Source of the DNA: Fonsecaea monophora
Taxonomy: Eukaryota; Ascomycota; Eurotiomycetes; Chaetothyriales; Herpotrichiellaceae
Reading direction: 5' to 3'
Length of the DNA: 64,000 nt
Assembly (NCBI RefSeq): GCF_001642475.1
Contig: NW_019173969.1
Location: 207,026-271,025 of the forward strand
Shown here: piece after piece, positions 32,788 through 45,000 of the stretch
Layout: every line of letters begins with the position of its first letter
Position numbering within the stretch: position 1 is the first letter of the stretch
Program-made: the position numbers and the translations under genes
Notes under the pieces: generated by a model
Told to the model about the DNA's origin: nothing
Seen by the model: the letters and a program-made list of their open reading frames with translations, nothing else
The model's database searches: none

Positions 32788-35181
32788 ATGACGGTCAACC
32801 CGCCGTCACCTGGCCGATCTCGCACAGGCAAAAAACGCCCAACGCCGCATCTCAACGCGACATGTGAGCTCGTGGCACGCGTCCAGGTGTTGGCCAGGGA
32901 AGGCGACGTGGAGATAAATGGACATGAGCTCGACATTGCCACCGTAGTCGCTGTGTCGAGGTGCGTTGCTCCCAGCCAGGAAGCCTGCGCAGACAGACAT
33001 TTCCTCTAACCACGGAGCTCCAGATTTGGCTGCAAGCCGTTTATCGAGCGAACTCCCGAGCTGCTGGAAAACATCGAAGCAGGACAAGACATTCTGTACG
33101 CTCACCTCGGAGGTGGTAGCAAGCTTTATGGTGAGCTCAGTGACAGGATTTGTAACCGCATGGATCCCTCCCCGAGGCTGACAGGGCACCAAACAACAGG
33201 CATCAACACCGGCTTTGGAGGCAGTGCGGACCTTCGCACCAACGAGCTGCTCTCCCTCCAGCGAGCTCTGATCCAACATCAACAGTCGGCCGTCCTCACC
33301 CCAAGAGATCTCGGAGCAGTGCACGATGGCCACGAAGAGACCAGCCCCCATTCCATGCCTTCAGCGTGGGTCAGGGGTGCCATGCTGGTACGGTGTAACA
33401 CCAACATCCGCGGCCACTCGGCCATCAGCCTGCAGATTGCCGACACTCTTGTGGAGTTTGTCCGGAGAGATATGACACCCATAGTGCCTCTCAGGGGTTC
33501 AATCTCCGCGTCTGGTGACCTCATGCCACTCTCATACATTGCTGGAGCCTTGCAAGGAAATCCAGACACATTCGTCCGAACCGGAAAAGGCAAGGATTTC
33601 AAGGTGATGACCGCTCGAGAAGCATTCAAAGAGATCGAGCGCTTGAATCTGGACGATGAGGCGAAGCATGGCAAGCAACTGGTCAATGGCAGGAGCATCG
33701 AATACTCACCCATCGTCCTCGGACCCAAGGAAGGGCTAGCATTGGTGAATGGGACTGCGCCTTCCGCTGCGGTGGCTTGTCTCGCGCTGTACGAGGCGAA
33801 CCAGCTTGCAATCCTGTCGCAGCTCATCACCTGCCTTTCGTCGGAAGCTCTGGCGGGAAATGTCGAGTGGACTCATGCATACATTGCAGACGTCCGTCCT
33901 CATGCCGGCCAAATTGAAGTCTCACGGAACCAGCGGTCTTTCTTCGAAGGATCCAGGCTCGTCGAGGGCCTCGACCACGCCAATCGGCACAAGGAAGGGA
34001 TTGTGCAGGATCGGTATTCCACGAGAACGTCCTCTCAGTGGATCGGTCCACTGCTGGAAGACTTGCTTCATGCGTCTGAGCAATTGAAGGTCGAGCTGAA
34101 CTCGACGACCGACAACCCGATTGTTGACCTTCAAGCACGCGAGGTCCACTGCGGCGGCAATTTCCAGGCCACGTCCGTGACGATGGTTGCTGAGAAGATC
34201 AGACTGTGTCTCCAAATGATCGGGAAGATGCTCTTCGCCCAGACGAGCGAGCTGATCAATCCCGCCTACAACAACGGGCTGCCACCAAACCTGGCCTCGG
34301 ACGACCCCAGTCTCTCCTTTTTTGCCAAAGGCGTCGACATCAATATGGCGGCATATCAATCAGAGCTGGCCTTCCTGGCCAACCCAGTCAGTTCTCACGT
34401 GCAGTCGGCCGAAATGCACAACCAGGGGATCAACTCGCTCGCACTGATCTCGGCCCGCTATGCAATGCAGAGTGTTGAGATTGTCCACCTGATGTCAGCG
34501 TCGGCCATCTATGTTGGACTTCAGGGCGTCGATCTCCGAACCATGCACACGACCTTCCTAGCGCAGTTCAAGGACGTTGCCGAGGCTACCGTCCGCAAGA
34601 CCTTTAGATGCTGGATGGCGGACAATGAGATGAAGCTACTCGCAAGCGATATATGGGCGTCTATCCGTAAGACATGGTATGCCACCGCCAGTAGTGACGC
34701 CGCAGATCGATGTGAGAAGGTCGCAAAGGCCACCGTGGAGCCGATCTTGAGCTGTCTGCACCAATTCGACCAGAAGTACCGCGACCAGGGATCTTGCCAG
34801 GAGCGATTTGCGCGCGAGCACAATGCCTGGCTGGAGGCGCTGCAGAAGGTCATGTACGACGCGTTCCTGCTCCACCGGGCCAGCTTCTTCGACCGTCCCA
34901 CGACACCCGAGTATCTAGGCAAAGGCACGAAGATACTGTACCGCTTCGTGCGGGAGGAGTTGGGCGTGCCGTTCCACCGCGGCCACATCGAGGATCCTGT
35001 AATAAGGGATAGTCTGGACGGACGTCCTGTCAAGACGATCGGGTCGTGGATCTCTGTCATTTACGAGGCGCTGAGGGATGGAAGGCTGTACGATGTGGTG
35101 ATGAAGGCAACGCAGAAGGGGACCTCCGCCACAATTGCCACGGCGGATGGACCGAGGATGGACTTGTCATCAGGAAGGTAA
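32788..35181 (+). CDS. PAL: Phenylalanine/tyrosine-type ammonia-lyase (MIO enzyme)
   Basis: Three exons: 32788-32960, 33024-33130 and 33200-35181, with introns of 63 and 69 bp. They encode 753 residues, within the usual fungal PAL size. The enzyme deaminates an aromatic amino acid (Phe to cinnamate, or Tyr to coumarate) using the self-formed MIO group. The MIO triad Ala-Ser-Gly is at 197-199 in GSISASGDLMPLSYIAGAL. The catalytic loop YGINTGFGGSADLRT is restored by splicing, and ELNSTTDNPIVD and AEMHNQGINSLALISAR are present. The C-terminal multihelical cap of eukaryotic PALs (about residues 550-700) is present, which argues against a histidine ammonia-lyase. Phe versus Tyr preference cannot be settled here. 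The ATG at 32788 is the first in frame. Confidence 0.92.
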
Positions 35182-35511
35182 GCGGTCGATTGCTACCCTG
35201 AGAGAGAGAGAGTAAAAACCTCTTGTTGCGAGGATGTGAGCGTATGGAGCTGCTGTGGCGGATAGGAAGAGGGAGTATGTGTGGCATTGTCCATTGTCAG
35301 AAGAGAAACAAATGTGGGTGTTTATGGTCGCTGTTTCAACACCAGCCATCCGAGGGGCGCGGCCGCGCCAGCCAGGCCAGATAAAAATGTGTATGTCAAG
35401 ACAGAGTACAGAGACCGTGTTATGTGCCGTATATTGAGGTCATACTGCTATTAAATACATGGCATGTTCAATCACGATCCAGGAACAAGAACCTGACTCA
35501 GTCGGCACTGC

Positions 35512-35530
35512 GTCAGTCAGTCAGTCAGTC
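35512..35530. repeat. GTCA tetranucleotide tandem repeat
   Basis: About five consecutive GTCA units in the 3' flank of the ammonia-lyase gene. Confidence 0.8.
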
Positions 35531-35820
35531 GCATAGACTGCTTTTTGTTCCTTGTAGACAAGTCTGTACACATGTGTCTGTGTCTGTGTCTCGTCTGTCT
35601 CTCTGACGACAGGCCTCCCTTCTTCCCCTTTTCCTTCCTTTCTTTTTTCTGTATTTTTGCACCCATGTCTGTCCATCCTTGACCTCATGCCATGCCACGC
35701 ACACTGCCTGGATCATGTCAGATCATGTCTTGTCATTTCAGGCCATACCATGCTATGCTTTGCCACGCTATGCCATGTCGTGAATCCTCCTCATTGTCGG
35801 TGCATCATCCTCACTACTTG

Positions 35821-35880
35821 GTGCACTGTAGCGTAGTTTAGTGCAGTGCAGTGTAGTGTAGTACAGTGTTGTATAGTGCG
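35821..35880. repeat. degenerate GTAGT/GCAGT pentamer tract
   Basis: Some ten imperfect 5-bp units (GTAGT, GCAGT, GTGCA variants) lie directly downstream of the minus-strand beta-lactamase-like stop codon. Confidence 0.6.
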
Positions 35881-35922
35881 ACGGGTTCAGATGATCTAGC
35901 TCTTCCTCGCGGCCGATGGCTT

Positions 35923-37911
35923 TTATATCCATGCATCTTGAAGAACGAGCTTGTCATCCTGGTCCTGGTCGTCGTGGTCATAGTCGTGGTCGTGGTTGTG
36001 AGTGTGATGAAACATGTTCTTTTCACCACCACCACCACCACCACCACCACCACTGTCACTACCATCGCTGCCACTGCCATTACTGCCACCGCTCTGCTGA
36101 TCATCGCCGTGAAGACGAGTCAAGTTGATTCGAAAAGCAGTCAGCTCTACCGCGTCATACCTCGTCCATCCATCATCCTCCTCCTGCTGCTGCTGCTCCC
36201 CTTCGACCCCATCTACCGCGTCTCGGCCCCAGAACACAATCTCATTCAGCGGTTTGCCTGCATACATGTGCGTGTCGACGTCGCTGGTGCAGAAATCTTC
36301 CCATACGTTGGTGTTGCTGGAGCTCGAGCTGGATGAGGATGCCGGTGAATGTCCAGAACGATCCAGAGTAAACGCGATGCGCCACAGTTCGCCCTTCTTG
36401 GCCGCTTGATCCCGACAGAGCGACGTGGGGATCACTTGGAGACGGATGTCATATTTGTCCGGAATGTGAAACTGGGCGGGGAGGATCGCGAGCACGTCCG
36501 TGCCGTTGGACACCCACTGGGTGATCTCCAGGCCGTGGGCGTCCGAGTAGGACAGGCGCAGCGAGGAATTGATGGCGTTCTCGGGGCCGGCGGCGGTAAA
36601 AGTCCCCGTGTACCGGTGCTGGGCCTGGCGTCCGGCGAGGCGGTCCGCGGCGCGGACCAAGGGCACCGTGACCAGCTCGACGACCTGGTCGAGAAAGCTC
36701 TCGTCGCCGCCCGTGAAGATGGTGATGCCCAGCTCGTACTCGGGCACGAGCACGATCAGCGTGCGGTACCCCGGCAGGCCGCCGCCCTTGGTGAAGAAAC
36801 TGACCGTCCTGGCCGGGCTGCCCGGGATGACGTGGTCCGGGCGCAGGATCTCCCACGGCATGCCGTAGAACGACTTCAACCCGGGCGCGAACGACGCGGG
36901 CACCAGCCAATTGACCTTGGCGTCGGCCACGTTGCCGTATTCTTTCAAAACGTGGCGCAGGAAAACCGACATGTCGCTCGAGGGGCAATACAGCCCGCCG
37001 GTCGGGTTCTGGACCCCCTCGTCGACGTCCCAGTACCACGCGTTGCCCTTGGGGAGGATGGCGACGGAATCTGGCGGTTTTCGAAACGACGTCGACGTCA
37101 TTTCCAACGGGCGCAGGATCGCCGACTCGATGTACTCTTCGTAGCTGGTCCCCGTGACGTTGGCGAGGACCAGGCCCAGCAGCTCAAACGCGATGTTCGA
37201 GTACGTCGATTTCTGGTTCGGCGCGAACAGGGGCGGCTTGTCCGACATGTAGTCCAAAAGGTCCGCCGGCGTGCACGGCTTGTACTCGTTGTACTCGTCA
37301 CACTTTGGGAGGCGTGACCATTCTGGCGCGGACGGAGGTAGTGGAGGCAGTCCGAGCACGGTGGGGTCGGGAAGGGCCTTTATCAAGTCGCTCTGCGCCC
37401 AGTCGCGCGGGATACCCGAGAACTGGCTCGCGAGCGACCTCAGGGTGATGTCCTCCCAGGGGATCGTCCCGCCGCTTCGGTGCTTGAGAGCTGGGATGTA
37501 CTTGTCCACGGCGTCGTCGAGACTCAGGTTGCCAGCAGCATGTTGTTGCAGGATCCCCAACACCGTGAAGACCTTGGTGATGCTGGCAATGCGGTAGGAA
37601 CTACGTCCGTCGACGTGCTCGGCTCCCGGCCTCTCCGGGTCTTTGTCGGCGGCGGTGTGGAACGTGGACCACAGCGTCGAGTGGGGGGAAGTGACCTCTA
37701 TAGAGTAAGACGATGTGTTGAGGTCTGGGCGGGTGGCGAAAAGCGACGACAGAGACGCTTCGATGTGCTGAAATGCTTCGAGGAGCTCGGGTTGTGGGTT
37801 AGAGTATGTCGGCGGCGGGAACACGGGGGTCTGTGAAAAGCACGCTGCGGCAATGAGGGAGATGAAGCTGAATGTCGTCAGGAGAATGGCCGTCCTGGAA
37901 CGAGGAGCCAT
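35923..37911 (-). CDS. Secreted/anchored serine beta-lactamase-like protein with His/Asp-rich tail
   Basis: Single exon, 662 residues. The frame opens earlier at a TTG, but the first ATG is 37911. Residues 1-25 (MAPRSRTAILLTTFSFISLI...) form a signal peptide or signal anchor. The beta-lactamase/penicillin-binding fold is marked by the nucleophile motif SITK (Ser110, Lys113) and YSN (Tyr237-Asn239). A fungal-type C-terminal beta domain follows, from about residue 480. Fungal members include esterase-like and transesterase-like enzymes such as LovD relatives, so the substrate is open. The last 60 residues are unusual: a Ser/Gly/Asp stretch, nine Gly, then HHTHNHDHDYDHDDQDQDD. This is a likely metal-binding, disordered tail partly created by a triplet repeat in the DNA. 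Family call secure; substrate unknown. Confidence 0.88.
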   Translation of the reverse strand: MAPRSRTAILLTTFSFISLIAAACFSQTPVFPPPTYSNPQPELLEAFQHIEASLSSLFATRPDLNTSSYSIEVTSPHSTLWSTFHTAADKDPERPGAEHVDGRSSYRIASITKVFTVLGILQQHAAGNLSLDDAVDKYIPALKHRSGGTIPWEDITLRSLASQFSGIPRDWAQSDLIKALPDPTVLGLPPLPPSAPEWSRLPKCDEYNEYKPCTPADLLDYMSDKPPLFAPNQKSTYSNIAFELLGLVLANVTGTSYEEYIESAILRPLEMTSTSFRKPPDSVAILPKGNAWYWDVDEGVQNPTGGLYCPSSDMSVFLRHVLKEYGNVADAKVNWLVPASFAPGLKSFYGMPWEILRPDHVIPGSPARTVSFFTKGGGLPGYRTLIVLVPEYELGITIFTGGDESFLDQVVELVTVPLVRAADRLAGRQAQHRYTGTFTAAGPENAINSSLRLSYSDAHGLEITQWVSNGTDVLAILPAQFHIPDKYDIRLQVIPTSLCRDQAAKKGELWRIAFTLDRSGHSPASSSSSSSSNTNVWEDFCTSDVDTHMYAGKPLNEIVFWGRDAVDGVEGEQQQQEEDDGWTRYDAVELTAFRINLTRLHGDDQQSGGSNGSGSDGSDSGGGGGGGGGEKNMFHHTHNHDHDYDHDDQDQDDKLVLQDAWI
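36024..36053 (-). repeat. CCACCA triplet tract encoding poly-Gly
   Basis: Triplet microsatellite inside the coding sequence of the beta-lactamase-like protein. On the minus strand it reads as Gly codons just before the His/Asp-rich tail. Confidence 0.8.
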
Positions 37912-39004
37912 GTTGACCTTTGAAATGGCGCTTGGGTCTCGCAAGAGATTATATGGTGTTGCTTCAGGAATAGGAGCTATACTGCGCAGTGAGCGAGTCT
38001 GCCGCTGGCCCAGAAGACTGTCGCATTCAGGAGAGAAACCCCACAAAGGTCCTTGGCCATGTACGATATATAATCTGTGGTCGGATTCAGGCAGCAGCTT
38101 TTCACGGGAAGAGAAACCACCATGAATGACAATTGGGGAAATCTAACAAAAAGAGGGGCTTCTCAGTTCGCAGCGAGTGGCTATGAGAGAGAGCTTCGAG
38201 AATGGCGGTGACTGGGATTAAGGTGGGAGCCTATTGAGGATGGAAGTCCGTGCTTTGTATAGTATCTGTCTGTAGGTTTCGTGTTATAGACAGTGTAGGG
38301 AGAAATTCAAGGTCAGTTGGGTAGATTCTCAATGGCGAAACAAGGCTCAAATACCAAGGTCCCTTTCCCCCACACAAGGCTGAATCCACAAGGCTGATGA
38401 TACGAGGCCGAGCCCACAAGGCTGAGCGGTATAAATCCGCCTCAACCTATGGTCCCTTCTGCCAATAGAACCAGCACCGACTGACAAAGAAATTCATCCT
38501 ATGTGTCAAGTGATGGCTCTCAGCCACATCTCAATATTCACCAATTATATACGGAAATAACCTCAGCGCTATGCTATATATACCAACAACATTCTATCCA
38601 CAAACAATCCTCCACAGGGATAAACAAAAGAAAGGTATCATAGCAACTTGACGCTAAATAGAGCACGGGGTATATTGTTCTTCCTTCTGTACAAACTCCG
38701 AGCACCCCAGCGAGCGGGAGAAAATATTAGTGACCAGGATGATCGTGTAGGAGAAATCGCCATGTCTCGTCCCAGCCCTCAGCTTTTCGTTCTCGTTTCA
38801 AAACATTCTGTATTCTTCAACCTGTACCTCCTCCACATATCGGCACAACACATCAAAGCTATGCGCACTCATATGTCTATGCAAGATGCATAGGATCAAT
38901 AAATGACAGAGAAACCAAATGATCGACAGAAGGGGAATCGTCCGTGTGGCATGACCAACGGGCACATAGTCCTCCCATTACCCAAAACCTGGGTGCGAGG
39001 TGTT
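37912..39004. other. intergenic region, 1.1 kb
   Basis: Upstream of the beta-lactamase-like gene and downstream of the coiled-coil gene. AT-rich around 38520-38660, with a few ORFs under 85 codons and no supported product. Confidence 0.6.
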
Positions 39005-42000
39005 TCATTCAGTGAGCAGCTCATCCTCTCCAAGATGCTGGGTATTCTTCCCCTCCAACGGCGAAGCATCGTCATCCACATCTTCTGTGAGATCCAGGTT
39101 TGCCTCATGCTTGGTCTGAACCGGAGTCCGCGGCACGTCAATCTTTAGCTGTGAGGGTGGCGAAGAGTCGGACTGTAATTGTAGACTCTCAGGTCGCTTG
39201 TCTGCCTGCTTGCTCGAAAGTGCTCGGGGTTGCGAACCGTAGGCCCGCAGTGGGCGTGCTTCAGGTCCACTTCCTTTGCGAGTTTGCACTGGGCCAGCAG
39301 CCGGGCTTCTCATGCTCGGTGGAAGCAATATCGGTGTCTGGTTTGGTGTCTTCTGAGATGTACCTGGTGGTGTGATAATCCCCGACAAGAAACTTGCAGG
39401 GCTACCGACGGCAGATTTTGAGGGTGTCTGACTCCCTAGGTTGGTGGCTAGTTCAGATATGGCGCCGATTGAGGTCTCACGAGCTCTTCGCCAGTTGCCC
39501 CATGCCGCTGCCGCCGCCAAGGGAAGTGCACGGGGCGACTGAGCATAGCTTGACAAGCTTGAGATTGACGGGAAGGAACTGGTCAACCCGCCTGCCCCAG
39601 CACGCTCTTTCAGTTGCTGTTCCATCTGCAGATTCGCCTTGAGCCTAATCGCAGCATCTCTGACTGCCTCTCGATCGAAGTCGGCTTTGGAGACAGTGTT
39701 GATAATATCCTCAAGGTCGTCGATCCTCACGCTCAAAAGTTCACGAAGCCAGCTGATTTCGGTGTCGCGCTCCTTGACCTTGTTGGGAGCGTCCTTGTCC
39801 ACAGCGGCAAGCTCAGTCTCCAGCTGCTCTATCTTTTGTTCGCGATTCTGCAACTGATCTTGTAACACCATGATCGACTCCCGAAGGGCTTGCGGCGAGA
39901 TTCTGTCAGGTACATCCGACCCCTTCGCAAACGACATTGAGGCGGTTGCCGCACGTTGTGGTGGCGATGCGACGACGGATGAAGCGGGCGTAGGCAGATT
40001 GACTCCTTTGGCGGTCGCAGCTTCTACAGCAGCTCTTGCGGCGGACTTCGTTATTTCCAGTCTCTCCTCCAAATCCGTGACCTTACTCTCGAGGTGCTTC
40101 ACCTTGTCCTCGCTCAGCCCGAGCCGCTCCTTGAACTGGTGTTCCAACCTCGTTCGAGTATCAAACGAATTATGCAGCTCTCTTGTGTGACGGTCGCGCA
40201 GTTCGTTGAGTTTCTTCTCGTGAACTTGGTGTTGGTCCTCCAGAGCAGTTTCTTTCTTGTCATTAGCTTCTCGAAGAGCCTCCTTGTGCCCCTCAATGGT
40301 CTCGGAGAGGAGTGCGTCATGTTTGGCCTTTTGTTCTTCGAGATCCAACTCGGCATGATCCAGACGACCTTGTAATCGCGTAATCTGCGCGTTGGAGTCG
40401 GCCTGGATGCTCTCAAGTTTAGTCAAGGCACTTTCCAATTCAGCCTTCAGTTTGGCTGTGGCGGTAGCCAGCTCTGCATCCTTGCTCTTCTTAACATGCT
40501 CCAACTCGCGATCTAGGTTGAAAGCTTTGGTATCCAGAGCCCTGTTCTCTTCCCGAAGCGAGGCCACCAATTCGTCAAGCCGCGAAATATTCAGCTGAGC
40601 CTGGTCTAGAATCGTCTTCATGTGCATGTTTTGCTTGTGTTCTTTGTCCAGGGTATCCAATTCAAGTTCAGCCTTCTCCCGGTGCCGTCGCTCTTGCTCA
40701 AGTGCGTCTTGAAGGAGGGCAAGTTTGCTCTGCAGACCGTGTTCCTTGTTCCGCCAATCATGTTGTTCAGCGTGCAGGTCTTGCACAACTTGTGCGATCT
40801 GGGATTGCAGTCGCTCAACTTTGGTTCGAAGATTTTGTCGAGACTGTGTCTGATCTGCCAATTGATGATTAAGTTCTTGCAAGGTGCGCTTGAGCTCTTT
40901 GTTAGATGCACGTTCCGTACGGATGTCTTCTCGCCACTGATCACTCGAGACACGGTATTCCTCTAGTGTATGTTCGAGGGCGGTGTTTTTGAGAGTCAGT
41001 CCTTCAAGTTCGCGCTCAAGGTTTCTATACGAGTCCTTTTCCTCGACGAAAGCCTCCAGAGTGCGTTGAGCCTCTTCAGAGGATTCTCGATATTGTGCAG
41101 CTTCCTCTTCGGCAATGCGTAGTCGTAGTTTCAGCTCGTTAATTTCCTCTTCTGCCGTCCGTCTGAGGCGAGATTCCTCGGCTGCATGCTCTTGAGAGAT
41201 CTTCAGCATTGTCTCGAGGCCGTCGATCTGGGGTTTGTATTTGATGTCGGCCGCCTCATGTTCTTGCTGAACCCTTGAGCCCCGGAGTCTCGGATGATGG
41301 GAAATTACGTCTTCCATGATTGTCTTTAACTCGTTCTGGGTGTTCTGAGAGCCATTCTGCTGAGCGAGCTCTCTCATCTCCTGCAGGACGGCATTTATCT
41401 CTGTCAAGTCGATTGAAGGCTGTGGTAGAACAGGAGGCTGATGTGCAGCTAATGCTTCGGCGACAGCTGCGCGGATCAGGTCTTGTTTGCGCGAGCCCCT
41501 TCGGGCAGTCGGCGATCGAGTTCTGTAAGACGCGAAACCTTCATAGGCATCGTACTCATCCTCATCGTCAGCGTCCGAGTCCTTTTGGCTGGCCGATAGA
41601 CCTCGGTCATCACTTTTCTGACTCTGCTGTGTCGCCATCAGAGCTAGCGAATGCTGAATGGTCCTCAAAGTGCGTTCAAGGGGACCGAGACGGTTCTCAA
41701 GCAACCCATCCACCAAATCATTGACGTGGCCATCAAAGAACTGGGACCGAAGTTGTAGTTTCGCCGCCTCTGCTGCAGGTATCGTGTCACCCCAATCACT
41801 GACATCATCTCTGCCCGAGTTCAACTTGTGTACCCCAATGCCCAAGCCATATGATGGTGGGTACGAGGTGTCGCTTTGAGCAGCCTTGGTCTCCCGGTGT
41901 CTGGATGGGCTCGGGCTCGGAGCGTCGCTTCGGAAGTGGCTTCCCGGCCGCATGTCAACGAGCGGCGTCGACTGAACAGGTGTATCATTGCGCTCTACAC

Positions 42001-45000
42001 CCAGTTCTGGATGAACTTCAAGGTGTTTCATAACAGCGTCAATTTCTTCAAAGGATGGCTCAGCGCGGTCTTCGTGCCGCAACAAGGATCCTATTCTGTC
42101 AAATCGTTCGGCTTCTGTGTCAGGCTCGGTATCAAAGTCCTTGGCCGGTTCCAAAATGTACTTTCGCCGTTGAGGAGGCTCGGAGTCGTCACCAGCAGAT
42201 TTCTCTTCGATGACCTCGACGACTTCGTCTTCAGTGCTCTTCTCCTCGAAAACTTCGACCGTGCTCTCTGCTTCGTGTACTGATTCATGATCCTTCTCAA
42301 CATAGTGTGGCATATCTGTGGGAGGCGAAGAAAGACTAGCCTTGAGATCAGAAGGTGGACTTGATGTGTCTGCGTATTTGGAGTCTTCCAGCCCTTGAGT
42401 CTTCTGTGGCATCGCAAATGAGGAGGATGCCAGTGACCTTGTGACTCTCGGATTGAATTCGAAGGGTGTAGCTAGTGCCGAAAGTGACGACTTCTGTTTT
42501 CGAGTGCGCTCTACTGGCAGACTCGTTGGTTTGACAGGAGTTTCTGCTTCCTTCTTGAGGTTATCCGAAGACTCTGCTTCGGCAGTCTGCTCAGAGTCTA
42601 GTATCTGATCAGTCTCGAGAGGCGGCCGAGCTTCACTGAACAAAGTAACCTCGCCTTGATTCGCGAAAGTAAACGTTGAGTCCGTCCCGCCTGCATCGCT
42701 AGTCCGTTCTTGAAGGTTGGGCGTGTCCGCAGCATCGGTCAGCTGTTTCTCATCTGCAGGGATATAAGCCCAGCCGTCGAAATGTTTCTCGGGCGTTTCT
42801 GGCTTGGGCCCATTCGCATCGACATCATCTACGATCTCTGACAGGATCCTTCTGTGATGGAACGGTGCCGAATCCGCATAGACAGGACTTCGATCTCCGT
42901 CACTACCAGTCCTTCGCGCTCTCTTTTGCCGATCTATAGGGGGCAGGGGCCGACCCATATCGTCCGATAAGTTGTTGATATCTTCCTCTTGAGCGTCCTT
43001 TGACTTTGGACCAGCTGTTGGAATGCCCTTACTTGTTCTCCTCATCGCCTTGGAGCCTGGGTCTATGACAACGTTGCCGAATATGCTGGTCGTGTGGTCC
43101 GCCGGTCCTTCACCAGCGGAAGTCACGCTATCTTGGAAGTTGGTACTAGGGGACTGAGAAGGATTGAACACCGGAGCCTCTACATTAAACGTCGCAGAGC
43201 TGAATGTGAAAGGAGTGTTTTTGGGTGCTTGAGCCGTGCGTGGAGTGAAAGCAGGGGCGTCGGCATTAAGATGTGACAAGGAAAACCTGCCTCGGGCCGC
43301 AGTTCTCTCGGGAGGAGGTGCTGGCTTCGCTGTAGGCAGGCCAAATGGTATTGAACTGGGTCCAGCAAACGAAAAGTTGGAGCTTGAGAAGCCAGCTCGT
43401 GGGTCGAATTCTTTGGCCTCCACATTGAACTTGGAACTCGTCGGAACGGCGGCAGGAGAAACCTTGGGTTCAGCTTTCGCTGCATCACTCAATGCTTGCC
43501 AGTTCACGAATGGATTCTTGTCGTCCATCAGCATGGGCGTAGCAGCTATGCTTGGATTTGTCTCAATTTCTGATTTCTCATCTGCTGTGGTTATCGTCTC
43601 AGGCCGTCTCAATATCGGTGGCTCTTCGTTCAGAGACTCGTCCAAAGCTGAGTCCTTCCTCGAGGCCATGTCAACCTGGGTTGCGTCTTCAAGCCCTCCC
43701 TCCCCTTTCTCGTGCAGAGCCGCTTCAGCTTCATCAATCTCCCTTTGCAACGCGATGCTGAGATTATGACGGTGGCTCTTCGGAGTAGGATGCGCAATTT
43801 CAATTGGAGTCCGGGAGGGATCGCTGTACTGAGGTGTGTGCACCATACTCTCTATCCGCTGTGGCAGGGTTGGACTCGGGGTATGTTGAATAGTCTTTTG
43901 CGGAATGGGAAAATATCCTCTTTGTTGCATTGGGTTCGGGCGCCCTGGTTCACCAGCAAAGCTGGCTGTTGCCGTGCGCATATGCATAGCCTGTTTTTGG
44001 GACAGGACTTCTCCCATATTGGGAAGAAGCAATGGGTGATTGGGGGAGAAACTGTTTTGCCGCGAGGAGAGTGGTTGAATGTTTGGTCGAGCGCCGTTGC
44101 TGAAGGAATTCGCATGAGATAGAGGAGCTTCCAATGGGGATGGGATTCGTCCATGGAAATTAGACTGAGCAATCGAAGGCTTGTACCCATGCATATTTTT
44201 CGGCAATGCATTGAATTGTGAAGAGCCGACAGATCCAGGCTGAGGACTGATCCCAGCAGACGACATTATCGACGGGGAGAAGGGATTGCTTGTAGCTCTA
44301 AGCGGGTTGCTTGCTGATGAAGAAGAGGGACCAATTGGAGGGGACGTCGCAAGGGCTTGATGACCTGAAGAGATGCGACTCATTGCAGGAGAGAAGGGTG
44401 ACCGAGTTGATGGAGCAGCTTCAGAGTTACTCGGACTGACACCCAATGCTCGAAGTTTCTCCTCCTTGAGGTAGTTGACCCACGATTCCCATTCTGCCTG
44501 ATTAGGTATGTGCACCTGGAATTCCCGCAGTTTTCGCTCTGCGTGAATGTCTGTCGTGTCAGGGTACACCGGACGACTCTGGCCACTGCTCTCCCCCGAA
44601 GCCCCGGCACTCGGATCGGTTAGCCCAAAGCCATCCACTGAATACCCAGCCGCGATCCAACCATCTATCCGTTCTTTGACCTGTTGTGGCGTAAGCACAG
44701 GAGGCAGACCGGCCGCTTCTCGATCTGTGAGTGGGAGAGCGATAATACAAGCTTTGCCCTTCCAGATAACTTTTTTCTTAGGGCGCTGGAATGATTGCAT
44801 CGAGGGGGGACGGGGTCGAACCGCTGTAGTTGGGCTCTCTGGAGGCTTCGCATCATCTGCCACCACCTGGGATGTTTGGCGAGGTAAAATTGGGAGTGGC
44901 TTTTCCACCGCTGGAGTATTCTCTAAATCGTGCTCAGCCATTTCGTGCTGTGCTGATGGCGAGAGCCGCATGCGGGGGCGTTCTGGCGCTATTGACAGCC

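Larger units (their letters stand above)
35182..35922. other. intergenic region between convergent genes, 0.7 kb
   Basis: The 3' flanks of the ammonia-lyase and beta-lactamase-like genes. It contains a GTCA tandem (35512-35530), degenerate CATGCCA/CTATGCCA repeats near 35735-35780 and a GTAGT/GCAGT tract (35821-35880). No gene seen. Confidence 0.6.

Noticed and set aside
36349..37317. 322-codon plus-strand ORF opposite the beta-lactamase-like gene
   Set aside because: Antisense of GC-rich coding sequence; the opposite strand carries the catalytic SITK and YSN motifs and a signal peptide.
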